Positions 30,674 to 39,795 of a stretch of DNA of 64,000 nucleotides are shown in pieces. Location: the NCBI RefSeq assembly GCF_900168165.1, contig NZ_FUYV01000004.1, positions 229,215-293,214 of the forward strand, written 5' to 3'. The notes beneath the pieces are model-generated. The model did not search any database and was not told the DNA's origin. It saw nothing but the letters and a program-made list of their open reading frames with translations. The position numbers and the translations under genes were made by a program. This DNA comes from Alkalitalea saponilacus. Lineage in GTDB: Bacteria > Bacteroidota > Bacteroidia > Bacteroidales > Marinilabiliaceae. The first letter of the stretch is position 1; each line of letters opens with the position of its first letter.

Positions 30674-30806
30674 TTTTTGATTCATAAAAAGGAACATTAC
30701 ATTTGCAAAGTGATGTAATATGCAGAAACGGAAAACCTCAAAGATTTGACCGTATAAATCATCCTCTGATTTTTCACAATTTTTTCTAATTGGGTAGTCT
30801 ATTGAT

Positions 30807-32162
30807 ATGATAAAAAAGATACTTCTCATACTACTGATAATAACATCAATCCCATTAACAGGTGGAGAATTGGTGACCGTTGTGGTCACCAATAATGCAT
30901 CATCTGACGGGTCGGTATTTGTAGCACAATTTAACCTGCAAAATAGCATTGACATTGAAGAGCATATTTTTTTTAAACGAAAACAGACCTCTCCTAATTC
31001 AGTAAAAGAGATTTTTTCTTCCCAAACAGGTGGGAAAATAGGAGAAATACCGGAGAAAAATGGGACACTTCAAATTTTGGCCAATACAAATGAACACCAA
31101 TTAACCATTATTGGTCATCGCTTTTCAGCCAAAGAAGAGTTACGGAATCAAAAAGGTATGCTTGACGGTGAAAACCTGAAAAGGATTGCACTACAGCGTT
31201 CAACAAGTGCACATGATGCCATCAATACCATTGCTGCACTTGCCGAAAAACATGGCTATAATGGTAATGGATACCGTTTTTTCATCGCAGACCCATCTGA
31301 AGTGTGGATGATGGAAATGACCGGTAAAGGTGCTATGAACCGGGGGGCGGTATGGGTGGCCCGATTGATTCCGGATGGCAGAATGGCGGTTCATGGCATA
31401 GAACCATCTATTGGCAGCTTTCCCATTAGCAGCCGTAACAATGATGTACTCTACTCACAGGATGTTATTTCGTTTGCTCGGGAAATGGGTTTTTTTGATG
31501 GAAGGAACCGTGATTTTAATTTTAAAAATGCATATACCGACCCTCAGTCCAATGATGAAAATAGTGGAATTGTTCGTGAAACGGCCGGTTTGTTTAATGC
31601 ATCCATTCATCAGAGAAGCGATTCGGTTTCCTTGCCTTTGTTTTTTCAGCCGTCGCAAAAAGTTAGTTTGCGCTCGGTAAAAGAGCTGACCAAAAAACTC
31701 CATCATGGAGAAGAGACGGACTCGGTTAATACCGATAAAACCGTTTCCACCTTTATTGTGCAGTTGCGAAACTGGTTGCCCCGACCCATTGGAGGGGTTG
31801 TATGGTTGTGGGTTGGCGGTGATTCCATCGGTAATTTTCAGCCTTTTTACATTGGAATAGATGAGTTCCCACCATCTTTCAGGGAAAAGCATGATATTAT
31901 TGGGGAAATCAACAGAATATGCGCGAATCGAACCGATTCGGCAATTTTGGATGAATGCATGAGAATACGACATGAACTGGAAGAGAAATATCTCCGTTTT
32001 GCTCCGGCTGTGGAGCAAACAGCCAGAGCTTTATTTGTCAGCAATCCGGCACTGGCCGTTGAATACCTTACCGATTATTGTTTTAGCCAAAGCCTTATAG
32101 CAAAAAGGAGGTGGAGAGAATATCTTGAAGAGTTACAAAACATGGAAAATATAAATCATTAA
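30807..32162 (+). CDS. C69-family dipeptidase homologue lacking the N-terminal nucleophile cysteine
   Basis: The 451-residue protein is clearly related to peptidase family C69/U34: DGSVFVAQF, DPSEVWMMEMTGKGAMNRGAVWVARLIPDGRMAVHGIEPSIGSF, DVISFAREMGFFDGRNRDFNFKNAYTDP and VVWLWVGGDSIGNFQPFYIGIDEFP. Active family members process to expose a cysteine just before the T-x-x-x-V segment near the N-terminus. Here the signal-like leader (1-18) is followed by GGELVTVVVTNNASSDG, with no cysteine; the only cysteines are far downstream. The protein is probably exported and either catalytically dead or using another residue. The ATG at 30807 is the only start that keeps the signal peptide. It lies 7 bases before thiL. 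Confidence 0.85.
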   Translation: MIKKILLILLIITSIPLTGGELVTVVVTNNASSDGSVFVAQFNLQNSIDIEEHIFFKRKQTSPNSVKEIFSSQTGGKIGEIPEKNGTLQILANTNEHQLTIIGHRFSAKEELRNQKGMLDGENLKRIALQRSTSAHDAINTIAALAEKHGYNGNGYRFFIADPSEVWMMEMTGKGAMNRGAVWVARLIPDGRMAVHGIEPSIGSFPISSRNNDVLYSQDVISFAREMGFFDGRNRDFNFKNAYTDPQSNDENSGIVRETAGLFNASIHQRSDSVSLPLFFQPSQKVSLRSVKELTKKLHHGEETDSVNTDKTVSTFIVQLRNWLPRPIGGVVWLWVGGDSIGNFQPFYIGIDEFPPSFREKHDIIGEINRICANRTDSAILDECMRIRHELEEKYLRFAPAVEQTARALFVSNPALAVEYLTDYCFSQSLIAKRRWREYLEELQNMENINH

Positions 32163-32168
32163 AAAAGC

Positions 32169-33170
32169 ATGTATCTTTCAGAAATAGGCGAATTTGGTTT
32201 TATAGAGCGGTTTGCACACCGCTTTAAGGATTTACTTTGTCCCAATTCCATGGGAATTGGGGATGACTGCGCCGTTTTACCTTGCGATGAAAATCACGAT
32301 TTGGTCATTACCACAGATATGCTGGTGGAGGACATTCATTTTATTCGCAACAAAATATCACCCTACGACCTGGGCTACAAATCATTGGCCGTAAACCTAA
32401 GCGATGTAGCGGCCATGGGTGCACGTCCTGTTGGCTCTTTTTTATCTGTAGCCATTCCCGAAAATATTGAAGTTGAATGCCTTGACGAACTGATGGATGG
32501 GTATCATGCGCTGAGTGACAAATTCCGGTTACCCTTAATGGGCGGCGACACAACAAAATCGCCTGATAAATTGATTATAAACATCAGTGTGATTGGAAAA
32601 ATAGAGAAGGGAAAAGCCAGATTGCGCTCAATGGCTCAATCTGGTGATGTCATCGCTGTTACCGACACGCTTGGTGATTCAGCTACTGGTTTGCAGTTAA
32701 TATTAAGAGAGTTAAACAGCAGCCTGGAAGCAGATTGGCTCATTAACAGACACAATCGTCCGGAAGCTGATGTGGAAGAGGGCATCTGGCTGGCACAGCA
32801 ATCGGGTGTAAATGCCATGATGGATGTTTCAGACGGCATCGCGTCTGACTTAAACCACATTTTAAAAGCCTCAAAAAAAGGAGCTGAAATTGATTTGAAA
32901 CGACTACCCCTCTCCCATCAGTTATTAAACATTGCTGAAAAACATCAGTTTAATCCCATTGAATTGGCTACTTCCGGTGGTGAAGATTATTGCCTTTTGT
33001 TAACCATCAGCCCTGAAGAGTTTCCACATATATCCGACTCTTTCGAAAATAAATTTGGCAAAAAGCTGTTTAATATAGGAAGGATAAACGGAGAATCGGC
33101 TAAGCTTAAATGGTTCTCGGGCAACCGGGAGGTTGTCATTTCAAAGGGAGGTTTTAATCACTTTGAGTAG
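32169..33170 (+). CDS. thiL: Thiamine-monophosphate kinase ThiL
   Basis: The 333-residue enzyme phosphorylates thiamine monophosphate to the active cofactor TPP, using ATP. It shows the ThiL/PurM-like pattern: SEIGEFGFIERFA, GIGDDCAVLPC (metal-binding Asp pair), VITTDMLVEDIHF, LGYKSLAVNLSDVAAMGARP, LMGGDTTKSP, DTLGDSATGLQLIL, MMDVSDGIASDLNHI and SGGEDYCLLLTI. All conserved acidic residues are visible. No other thiamine gene and no TPP riboswitch were seen nearby. Seven bases separate it from the C69-like gene, so the two are likely one transcript. Confidence 0.97.
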   Translation: MYLSEIGEFGFIERFAHRFKDLLCPNSMGIGDDCAVLPCDENHDLVITTDMLVEDIHFIRNKISPYDLGYKSLAVNLSDVAAMGARPVGSFLSVAIPENIEVECLDELMDGYHALSDKFRLPLMGGDTTKSPDKLIINISVIGKIEKGKARLRSMAQSGDVIAVTDTLGDSATGLQLILRELNSSLEADWLINRHNRPEADVEEGIWLAQQSGVNAMMDVSDGIASDLNHILKASKKGAEIDLKRLPLSHQLLNIAEKHQFNPIELATSGGEDYCLLLTISPEEFPHISDSFENKFGKKLFNIGRINGESAKLKWFSGNREVVISKGGFNHFE

Positions 33171-33238
33171 ATTTAGATAACTGTAATCAATTCCTTTATC
33201 TATTTGCTGCAAACAACATCTTCATTGTTATATGAGAT

Positions 33239-34852
33239 ATGGTCAAAACAATTCTTCTATATAATAAAGGCTTTAAATGGTTCACATCTGAATCCATATC
33301 AGCTAAAGGTTATTTATTTGATTCAGAAGACAATTACTACGAAGAAGAAAAACTGATTAATTATTTTTCTAATATTGAGAATATTAATCAATTCAAACAA
33401 AAAATAGAAAATGCCAATGGAGTTTTCTCCGTTGTTGTCAGAATTAATGACATCACCTGCATTGCATGTGATAAATCAAGATTCTTTCCGCTTTACTACA
33501 GCAAGCACACCGACGGTTATGTCTTTAGCGATATTCCCTATGAATTGATGAAATTGTTGGGTGACGCCAAAGTTGATGAAGTTCAATCTGCCATTTTTAA
33601 ATCAACAGGTTACACCATCGGAAGCAAAACCTTAGTTAAAGGAATAAATGAAGTTCCTGCCGCAGAATATCTGGTTATTGAAGAAAATAACGTAAAAGAG
33701 TCGGGCTCTTTTTTTTCTTATGCTTCTAAAAAAGTAAGTGATGACTTACCCTACGAAACACTTAAAGAAAAAGGAAGGAAGGCTTTTGAACAAGCTTTTA
33801 TGAGATTGATGACCTCTTTGAAAGGCAGACAGGTTGCGCTGCCTCTCAGTGGTGGTTATGACTCACGCTTAATTGCAGCGATGCTAAAGAAATTTGGTTA
33901 TACCGACGTGGTTTGTTTCACATATGGACGAAAGAATAATTTCGAGCTTCAAAACTCAAAAACAACAGCTGAAAGACTTGGGTATAAATGGATTTTTGTA
34001 GAATACAATCAGGAATTGATTAAAGATTATTATGACACCTCACAATTTAAAGATTATGCGTTATTTGCCGGAAAAATATCTTCCATGCCTTATATGCAGG
34101 AGTATTTTGCCGTAAAGTATTTAAAAGAAAAGAATCTGATAAAGAATAATGCCGTATTTATTCCGGGACATTCAGGAGATGTTCTCGGCGGAAGCCAATT
34201 TATTAAAGTCTTTAATAGCAATATCGAAATAGAAGAACTATCTGAGCACTATTTTAAGACGAAATTCAATTTTTCTAATATTCAAAGGAAATATAAAAAG
34301 TCTGCATTTAAAGTTATTGAAGATCGTTTTAAGCCTTATGACAGAAATGGTGGCTATGTCCCCTATTCAATTTTCGAAGATGTAGATATTAAAGAAAAGA
34401 GTGCAAAACACATAATAAATTCAGCTGCGGTTTTTGATTATTTTGGACATCAAATGCGAATTCCTTATTGGGATAATAAAATAATGGGATTTTTTAAATC
34501 AGTTCCGGCCAAGTATAAAATTGCTAAAATGCTTTTTGACGACATTTTAAAGTCTTTCTATTTTGAAGATCTTGATCTGTGTCTCGAAAAAGAATTACAA
34601 CCGAAGTACTATCAAATGAAAATTCAACAATTTAAAGATTTGTTTAAAGGATTCTTGCCGAAATACTTGAGAATTAAATTGTTGATAAAAAGCGATTGGA
34701 TGTATTACTACGAAATTACAAAACCAATGGGTAACGAGATCACTTTTAATTATAAAAACATATCAAGTTTTAATGCTGTAATTACAAACTGGTATGTTTC
34801 ATTTATGAAAAACAGAATAAGGCAAATTATTCGTGATGGCGATAAGAAATAA
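33239..34852 (+). CDS. Asparagine-synthetase-like ATP-dependent enzyme (polysaccharide-cluster type)
   Basis: The 537-residue protein has a degenerate N-terminal glutaminase-like domain (about 1-170, ANGVFSVVVRINDITCIACDKSRFFPLYYSK). It lacks the N-terminal nucleophile cysteine: the sequence starts MVKTILLY. The AsnB-type synthetase domain follows (about 175-450) with the pyrophosphatase loop LPLSGGYDSRLIAAML (SGGxDSR), VCFTYGRKNNFE and FIPGHSGDVLGGSQF. Without the cysteine it cannot take ammonia from glutamine by the usual route. It may use free ammonia or amidate another substrate, such as a sugar acid in a surface polymer. It begins a three-gene set with overlapping ends (flippase, CapA-like). 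The set is visibly more AT-rich than its neighbours, which may indicate acquisition. Confidence 0.85.
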   Translation: MVKTILLYNKGFKWFTSESISAKGYLFDSEDNYYEEEKLINYFSNIENINQFKQKIENANGVFSVVVRINDITCIACDKSRFFPLYYSKHTDGYVFSDIPYELMKLLGDAKVDEVQSAIFKSTGYTIGSKTLVKGINEVPAAEYLVIEENNVKESGSFFSYASKKVSDDLPYETLKEKGRKAFEQAFMRLMTSLKGRQVALPLSGGYDSRLIAAMLKKFGYTDVVCFTYGRKNNFELQNSKTTAERLGYKWIFVEYNQELIKDYYDTSQFKDYALFAGKISSMPYMQEYFAVKYLKEKNLIKNNAVFIPGHSGDVLGGSQFIKVFNSNIEIEELSEHYFKTKFNFSNIQRKYKKSAFKVIEDRFKPYDRNGGYVPYSIFEDVDIKEKSAKHIINSAAVFDYFGHQMRIPYWDNKIMGFFKSVPAKYKIAKMLFDDILKSFYFEDLDLCLEKELQPKYYQMKIQQFKDLFKGFLPKYLRIKLLIKSDWMYYYEITKPMGNEITFNYKNISSFNAVITNWYVSFMKNRIRQIIRDGDKK

Positions 34853-36137
34853 GATAAAAAAAGTAATTGCAAATCAGAATTTAAAGTTTTTTCTGACATT
34901 GCTTTCCGGTTCAGCTATAGCGCAAGGAATTGTATTTCTAATCACTCCAGTTCTTAGTCGGGTTTATACTGATGAAATGTTCGGAACATTAACACTATTT
35001 TCTTCAATAACACTTACCTTAAGTACTGTAGTTGCATTACGATACGAACTTTCAATATTATTGCCTAAACGAGAAAAAGATGCTGTTAGTTTATTGATTC
35101 TCTGTTTCATCATCATAACAGTATTATCTTTGGTTACATTGTTTATAATTATACTTTATCATGAGTTCTTTAATGGACTTTTCGATAATGGCGGACTTGG
35201 AAGATTCATTTTTTTATTACCATTAGGAGTTTTTTTACATGGGATGTTTAACACTCTTACTTATTGGCTGAATCGACAAAAGAAATTTAAGAGCATCTCT
35301 TTTGTGCGGATAAATAAATCTATATCAATGAGCAGTGTACAATTAATCAACGGGTTTTCTGCGCTTCAATATTTAGGACTCATTCCAGGTTTGATTGCAG
35401 GCCAATTGATGGGATTTCTTCACACTATTTATTCAGCTTCAAAGTCAATTAGGAGAAATGCACATCATATATCAATCAACCGAATATTGTTATTGGCAAA
35501 AAGGTATCAGAAAATTCCAAAATACAATACACTATTGACATTCACGAACACCCTGTCTAATGAATTGCCGAACATTCTAATTCCAAAATATTTTGGACTG
35601 GCCATTGGAGGCCAATTTGGCCTTGCTGTAAGGTTGATAAAAACCCCCATTGGATTAATCAGTGAAGCTGTTAGCCAAATTTTTTTTAATAAAGCTTCGG
35701 AAACCTATAATAATGAACCCTCCCGATTTCATGAACTTGTTAAGCAAACCTACATTAAACTTTTTTTTCTTGCATTAACAGGATTTCCATTATTGTTTGT
35801 ATCAACTTATTTTTTCGAGTATATATTGGGAAGTGAATGGACTGAAACAGGTATTTATTCTCGCCTTCTTATTCCGTGGTTGTTTCTGATGTTTTTGAAC
35901 TCCCCCATATCATCACTAATTGTTATCTTAGGTAAACAGAGATCATTGGTGATATATGATCTGTTGCTTTTACTTTTGAGATTAACTGCGTTAATTCTCG
36001 GATACCATTATTTTTACAATATCATTTATGTATTGGTGCTTTATTCAATGGTAGGAATGATTTTTAATTCTTTTCTAATTTTTTATTTTATAAAACTGTC
36101 CAAACAGGCAGATCAAGAACATAAATATGGACGATAA
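34836..36137 (+). CDS. Wzx-like polysaccharide flippase (MATE/MVF superfamily)
   Basis: The protein of about 433 residues is almost entirely hydrophobic, with about 12 transmembrane segments (e.g. FLTLLSGSAIAQGIVFLITPVLSRVYTDEMFGTLTLFSSI at the start). The opening FFLTLLSGSAIAQGI...LSRVYTDEMFG motif is typical of PST/Wzx lipopolysaccharide exporters of Bacteroidota. It would move a lipid-linked oligosaccharide across the inner membrane. The ATG at 34836 is chosen; a GTG lies one codon upstream. It overlaps the end of the synthetase gene by 17 bases and the CapA-like gene by 11, so the three are translated together. Confidence 0.85.
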   Translation: MAIRNKIKKVIANQNLKFFLTLLSGSAIAQGIVFLITPVLSRVYTDEMFGTLTLFSSITLTLSTVVALRYELSILLPKREKDAVSLLILCFIIITVLSLVTLFIIILYHEFFNGLFDNGGLGRFIFLLPLGVFLHGMFNTLTYWLNRQKKFKSISFVRINKSISMSSVQLINGFSALQYLGLIPGLIAGQLMGFLHTIYSASKSIRRNAHHISINRILLLAKRYQKIPKYNTLLTFTNTLSNELPNILIPKYFGLAIGGQFGLAVRLIKTPIGLISEAVSQIFFNKASETYNNEPSRFHELVKQTYIKLFFLALTGFPLLFVSTYFFEYILGSEWTETGIYSRLLIPWLFLMFLNSPISSLIVILGKQRSLVIYDLLLLLLRLTALILGYHYFYNIIYVLVLYSMVGMIFNSFLIFYFIKLSKQADQEHKYGR

Positions 36138-37248
36138 CTCATTAAATATTTCATTTACCGGGGATTTGAGTGTTACTGGAGTATTTTATCAAAAAGTATC
36201 TGATAATAAAGAGATATTTACAGAAGAGATTAAAAAACTTTTATCAAACAAGGATTATGTCGTCTGCAATCTGGAAGGTGCAGCAACTGATACCTGTCGC
36301 AATATAGTGGTGAAAAGTCCGGGAAATACCATTAATTATCTCTGTCATCGAAATATTAAAGTATTTAATCTAGCAAACAATCATATTTTCGATTGTGGAG
36401 TTAATGGATTTTCAGATACTATAAATAAAATTGAAGAAAATAAGTCCATATGTTTTGGAGCTGGAAAAAACATACATGAGGCATCAAATATTGTTTATTT
36501 AAAAAACAACTATGTAATAGTTGCTTTAATAGGTATTTGCGATCATTCCATTAAAAATGCAAGTAAAAGTTCTGAAGGAGTATTCTCATCGAGTGCTTTT
36601 TCTCTGATAAAGGATAAAGTTATTGAGGCTAAAGAAAAGGCTGATTATGTAGTCCTCAATTTTCATGGTGGAGAGGAATATACTTTATACCCTTCTCCCG
36701 AAAAGCGAAATTATTTAAAGAAATTATCAAGAATAAATGAACTTGACATTATCATAGGACATCACTCACATACATTCCAAGGGGCTGAAACAGTTAATAA
36801 CACATTAATATTTTATTCCCTAGGAAATTTTGTATTTGACATTGAGAATAACCGGATATATGATTATGTCAATGAAAGCGCTATTTTAAATATGGAGTTT
36901 TCAAAGGACAAATTTTCATACTGCATTACTCCAATAAAGATAGATTATTCAAGTGGTTCCATCAAGATTCATACAGATGATTTTATAAACCATATAGATC
37001 ACATTTCCCGATTTGATAAGTATTATAATAAATGGATCAAAGATGCTTACAGAGTAATATATAAAAGAAATATTACAGAACAGCAAGCAGTTGGGAAACA
37101 GTTATTGCGAAGCCAGAGTGTCTTCAGAATTTTGTTTTCTATAAAGACTTACAAAAGAATACTGACGTTATTATTGGATGAAAATCAACGTTCTGTTTTC
37201 CTCGGAGCCTTTTATTATAAGCTTATTAATTCATTCAAAAAGAATTAA
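36127..37248 (+). CDS. CapA-family (PGA_cap) metallophosphatase-like protein
   Basis: The 373-residue protein has the CapA/PgsA metallophosphatase-like fold: ISFTGDLSVTGVF (metal-binding GD), DYVVCNLEGAATD (NLE), KVFNLANNHIFDCGVNGF (LANNH), YVVLNFHGGEEY (HGGEE) and IIIGHHSHTFQG (GHHSH), then IFYSLGNFVFD. In Bacillus and Staphylococcus the family takes part in poly-gamma-glutamate capsule export, but CapA-like proteins also occur in other polymer pathways. No signal peptide or N-terminal membrane anchor is seen, so it may be cytosolic here. Its last four bases overlap the convergent topB gene. Confidence 0.88.
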   Translation: MDDNSLNISFTGDLSVTGVFYQKVSDNKEIFTEEIKKLLSNKDYVVCNLEGAATDTCRNIVVKSPGNTINYLCHRNIKVFNLANNHIFDCGVNGFSDTINKIEENKSICFGAGKNIHEASNIVYLKNNYVIVALIGICDHSIKNASKSSEGVFSSSAFSLIKDKVIEAKEKADYVVLNFHGGEEYTLYPSPEKRNYLKKLSRINELDIIIGHHSHTFQGAETVNNTLIFYSLGNFVFDIENNRIYDYVNESAILNMEFSKDKFSYCITPIKIDYSSGSIKIHTDDFINHIDHISRFDKYYNKWIKDAYRVIYKRNITEQQAVGKQLLRSQSVFRILFSIKTYKRILTLLLDENQRSVFLGAFYYKLINSFKKN

Positions 37249-39602
37249 GCTTCCAGAACCACCTGAAAATCATCATTCCAGGTAAGCTTTCCCTCTTTTG
37301 GGTTACCATTCGCATCTGTAAAGCCCTTTAGTTGGTTGGTTTTGCCTCTTAAAACTAAGTCCTGCACCTGCTTTTCAGTCAGTTTTTTACCCATCAATTC
37401 AAAAGGGACAAGTACTTTGCAGCCATTGCTGTATCTGTTGCAGCCATAAGCCGAACGGCCTTTAATAATAAGCCCTTCCTTACATTTTGGACATTTCCAC
37501 TCCGGGGCTTCATCCTTATCCAACTGTAACTGATAATTTTCATCCAGAGTTAAAATGCCGTCCACCTTTTCACCGTTAACATCGAACCCTTTGATTAGGG
37601 GTGTCTTGCCCTTTTTAAAGAGTGTTTCCATCTGGTTTGGAGTGAGTTGTTTTCCCATAAAAACAAAAGGCACCACAGTTTGACATCCCTCTTTGTATCG
37701 GGAACATCCCCACGCCTGCTTCCCTTTAAGCATAGTTCCTTCACCACATCGTGGACACTTACCGTCATCAGATTTTTCATCTGTAGCAGTTTCCTTCCTG
37801 CTGTTTCTGCCATCCTCCTCCTGGACTACCTCTATTCTATTTATGGTAGGCTCACGACGAACCGTATGAACAATGTCTGAAACCATTTGCTTTAGTTCAT
37901 TCATAAATTCACCTGCATCGTATTTACCATGTTCAATGTCTCTCAGCTTTTTTTCCCACTGTCCGGTAAGTTCTGCCGATTTCACCGATTCATTGCGAAT
38001 GGTATCTATCAACTGCATACCGGTAATAGTTGGTGCGAGGCTTTTTCTGTTTTTGATGATGTATTTTCGTTTAAAGAGCGTTTCTATAATGGCTGCCCTC
38101 GTAGAGGGCCGGCCAATACCGTTCTCCTTCATCACATCGCGCAACTCTTCGTCATCCACCTGTTTTCCGGCAGTTTCCATGGCTCTTAGCAATGTCGCTT
38201 CGGTGAAGGGCTTTGGAGGTTGGGTCTCTTTCTCCTGCAAATCGGGTTCATGTGGACCCTTCTCCCCTTTTGTAAATTCAGGCAAAATGGAGTCGTCACT
38301 TTTACCTGAACCTGCCTGTTTCAATACTACCCTCCAGCCTGGTTCAATAATCTGTTTGCCCGTTGCCTTAAAATTAACAGTTTCAACTTTCCCTTCCACT
38401 GTTGTGGTATTGATAACAGCATCAGGATAAAATGCTGCAATAAATCGGCGCGTGACCATATCAAACACGAGTTTTTCATCTCTGCTTAGTGATGAGGAGG
38501 GATTTTGTCCGGTGGGTATGATGGCGTGGTGGTCCGTGACTTTATTATCGTCGAATACTTTCTTCGATTTTGGGATTTTCTTCTCCAGTAAAGGAGTGGT
38601 TAAAGCCTCATAGGGCTTTAACCCTTTCAAAATACCACCTATTTTCGGATACATATCGTTGCTCAAAAAAGTGGTATCCACTCTGGGATAGGTGGTCAAT
38701 TTCTTTTCGTATAGCAGTTGGATGGTTTTTAGTGTTTCATCGGCCGAAAGGCCAAATTTACGGTTACACTCCACCTGCAGCGACGTTAAATCAAATAACC
38801 GGGGTGGTGATTCCTTTCCCTTTTTACGCCCAAAACCGGTAATTTCAAACTCTTTACCCCGGATGGTTTCAATGGCTTTTTCAGCTTCATCTTTATTGGT
38901 AAATCGTCCTTCGGAATTATTAAAGGTCACCTCCTTATAGACTGTTTTCAGTTCCCAATAAGGTTGCGGGGTGAAATTGTCAATCTCCTTTTGGCGTTCC
39001 ACAATCAACGCCAAAGTTGGGGTTTGTACCCGTCCAATGGATAGAACCTGCCCCTGCTGACCGTATTTCAGGGTATATAAACGAGTGGCATTGATTCCCA
39101 AAAGCCAGTCGCCAATGGCTCTTGCACTTCCAGCGGCATATAAAGCGTCGAATTGTTCTCCTGCATGCAGTTTTTCAAAACCTTCGCGGATAGCCTCCTC
39201 TGTTAAAGAGGATATCCACAATCGCTTAACCGGACACTTGCATTCAGCCTTTTGCAAAACCCAACGCTGAATCACCTCCCCTTCTTGTCCGGCATCACCA
39301 CAATTAATAACCATTTCGGCATTTTTAACCAGCTGTTCAATAGCTTTAAATTGTTTAATGACTCCCTGGTCGTTAAGCAATTTTATGCCAAAACGAGACG
39401 GAATAATGGGAAGTGTTCCAAGAGACCAACGTTTCCAATCGGGTAAGTAATCGTGTGGTTCTTTAAGCGTACATAAATGGCCAAAGGTCCACGTTACCTG
39501 ATAACCATTTCCTTCAAAATAGCCATCCTTACGTGATGTAGCACCTAAAATGCGAGCCAGTTCTTTAGCAACACTGGGTTTTTCGGCTATGCAGACCTTC
39601 AT
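37245..39602 (-). CDS. topB: DNA topoisomerase III (type IA) with two C-terminal zinc-ribbon-like repeats
   Basis: The 785-residue enzyme removes negative supercoils and resolves DNA intermediates by single-strand passage. Landmarks: KVCIAEKPSVAKELARILGA (Toprim start), DAGQEGEVIQRWVL (Toprim acidic residues), SARAIGDWLLGINATRLYTL, QVLSIGRVQTPTLALIVERQ, and the active-site tyrosine in KLTTYPRVDTTFLS. The C-terminal part has two repeats with CPRCGEGTMLKGKQAWGCSRYKEGC and CPKCKEGLIIKGRSAYGCNRYSNGC, each ending in a TLFKKGKT/LVLRGKT-LKGF helix, giving the common TopB zinc-finger plus DUF3945-like tail. It ends in a 4-base overlap with the CapA-like gene. Confidence 0.96.
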   Translation of the reverse strand: MKVCIAEKPSVAKELARILGATSRKDGYFEGNGYQVTWTFGHLCTLKEPHDYLPDWKRWSLGTLPIIPSRFGIKLLNDQGVIKQFKAIEQLVKNAEMVINCGDAGQEGEVIQRWVLQKAECKCPVKRLWISSLTEEAIREGFEKLHAGEQFDALYAAGSARAIGDWLLGINATRLYTLKYGQQGQVLSIGRVQTPTLALIVERQKEIDNFTPQPYWELKTVYKEVTFNNSEGRFTNKDEAEKAIETIRGKEFEITGFGRKKGKESPPRLFDLTSLQVECNRKFGLSADETLKTIQLLYEKKLTTYPRVDTTFLSNDMYPKIGGILKGLKPYEALTTPLLEKKIPKSKKVFDDNKVTDHHAIIPTGQNPSSSLSRDEKLVFDMVTRRFIAAFYPDAVINTTTVEGKVETVNFKATGKQIIEPGWRVVLKQAGSGKSDDSILPEFTKGEKGPHEPDLQEKETQPPKPFTEATLLRAMETAGKQVDDEELRDVMKENGIGRPSTRAAIIETLFKRKYIIKNRKSLAPTITGMQLIDTIRNESVKSAELTGQWEKKLRDIEHGKYDAGEFMNELKQMVSDIVHTVRREPTINRIEVVQEEDGRNSRKETATDEKSDDGKCPRCGEGTMLKGKQAWGCSRYKEGCQTVVPFVFMGKQLTPNQMETLFKKGKTPLIKGFDVNGEKVDGILTLDENYQLQLDKDEAPEWKCPKCKEGLIIKGRSAYGCNRYSNGCKVLVPFELMGKKLTEKQVQDLVLRGKTNQLKGFTDANGNPKEGKLTWNDDFQVVLEA

Positions 39603-39729
39603 TGGTAGTTTTTCATTTGGATTTGATGCACGAATATAACCAAATTAAGCGAAGCAATGAAATAGAGTTTTTAACAATATGTACCTGCAATAATAAAGCA
39701 GATTTTGCAAAAGCACCAACAAACTTCAC

Positions 39730-39772
39730 GCGGCGCTGCCGCTACATCAAAAACCCTGTGGTGCAGCGCACC
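39730..39772. repeat. Paired GC-rich hairpins (REP-like)
   Basis: Two short hairpins, GCGGC-GCT-GCCGC (39730-39742) and GGTGC-AGC-GCACC (39760-39772), lie in the 193-base gap between topB and the phnP-like gene. Their loops, GCT and AGC, are complementary. This is typical of a small REP-like intergenic element. Confidence 0.4.
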
Positions 39773-39795
39773 GTGATGTTGGCATGTCATTATCT

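Noticed and set aside
31455..32018. A 187-codon antisense frame within the C69-like gene
   Set aside because: Opposite conserved C69 motifs; a shadow.
37873..38430. A long (185 codon) frame antisense to topB
   Set aside because: It is the shadow of a conserved gene on the other strand; it has no recognisable motif and its composition is explained by topB.
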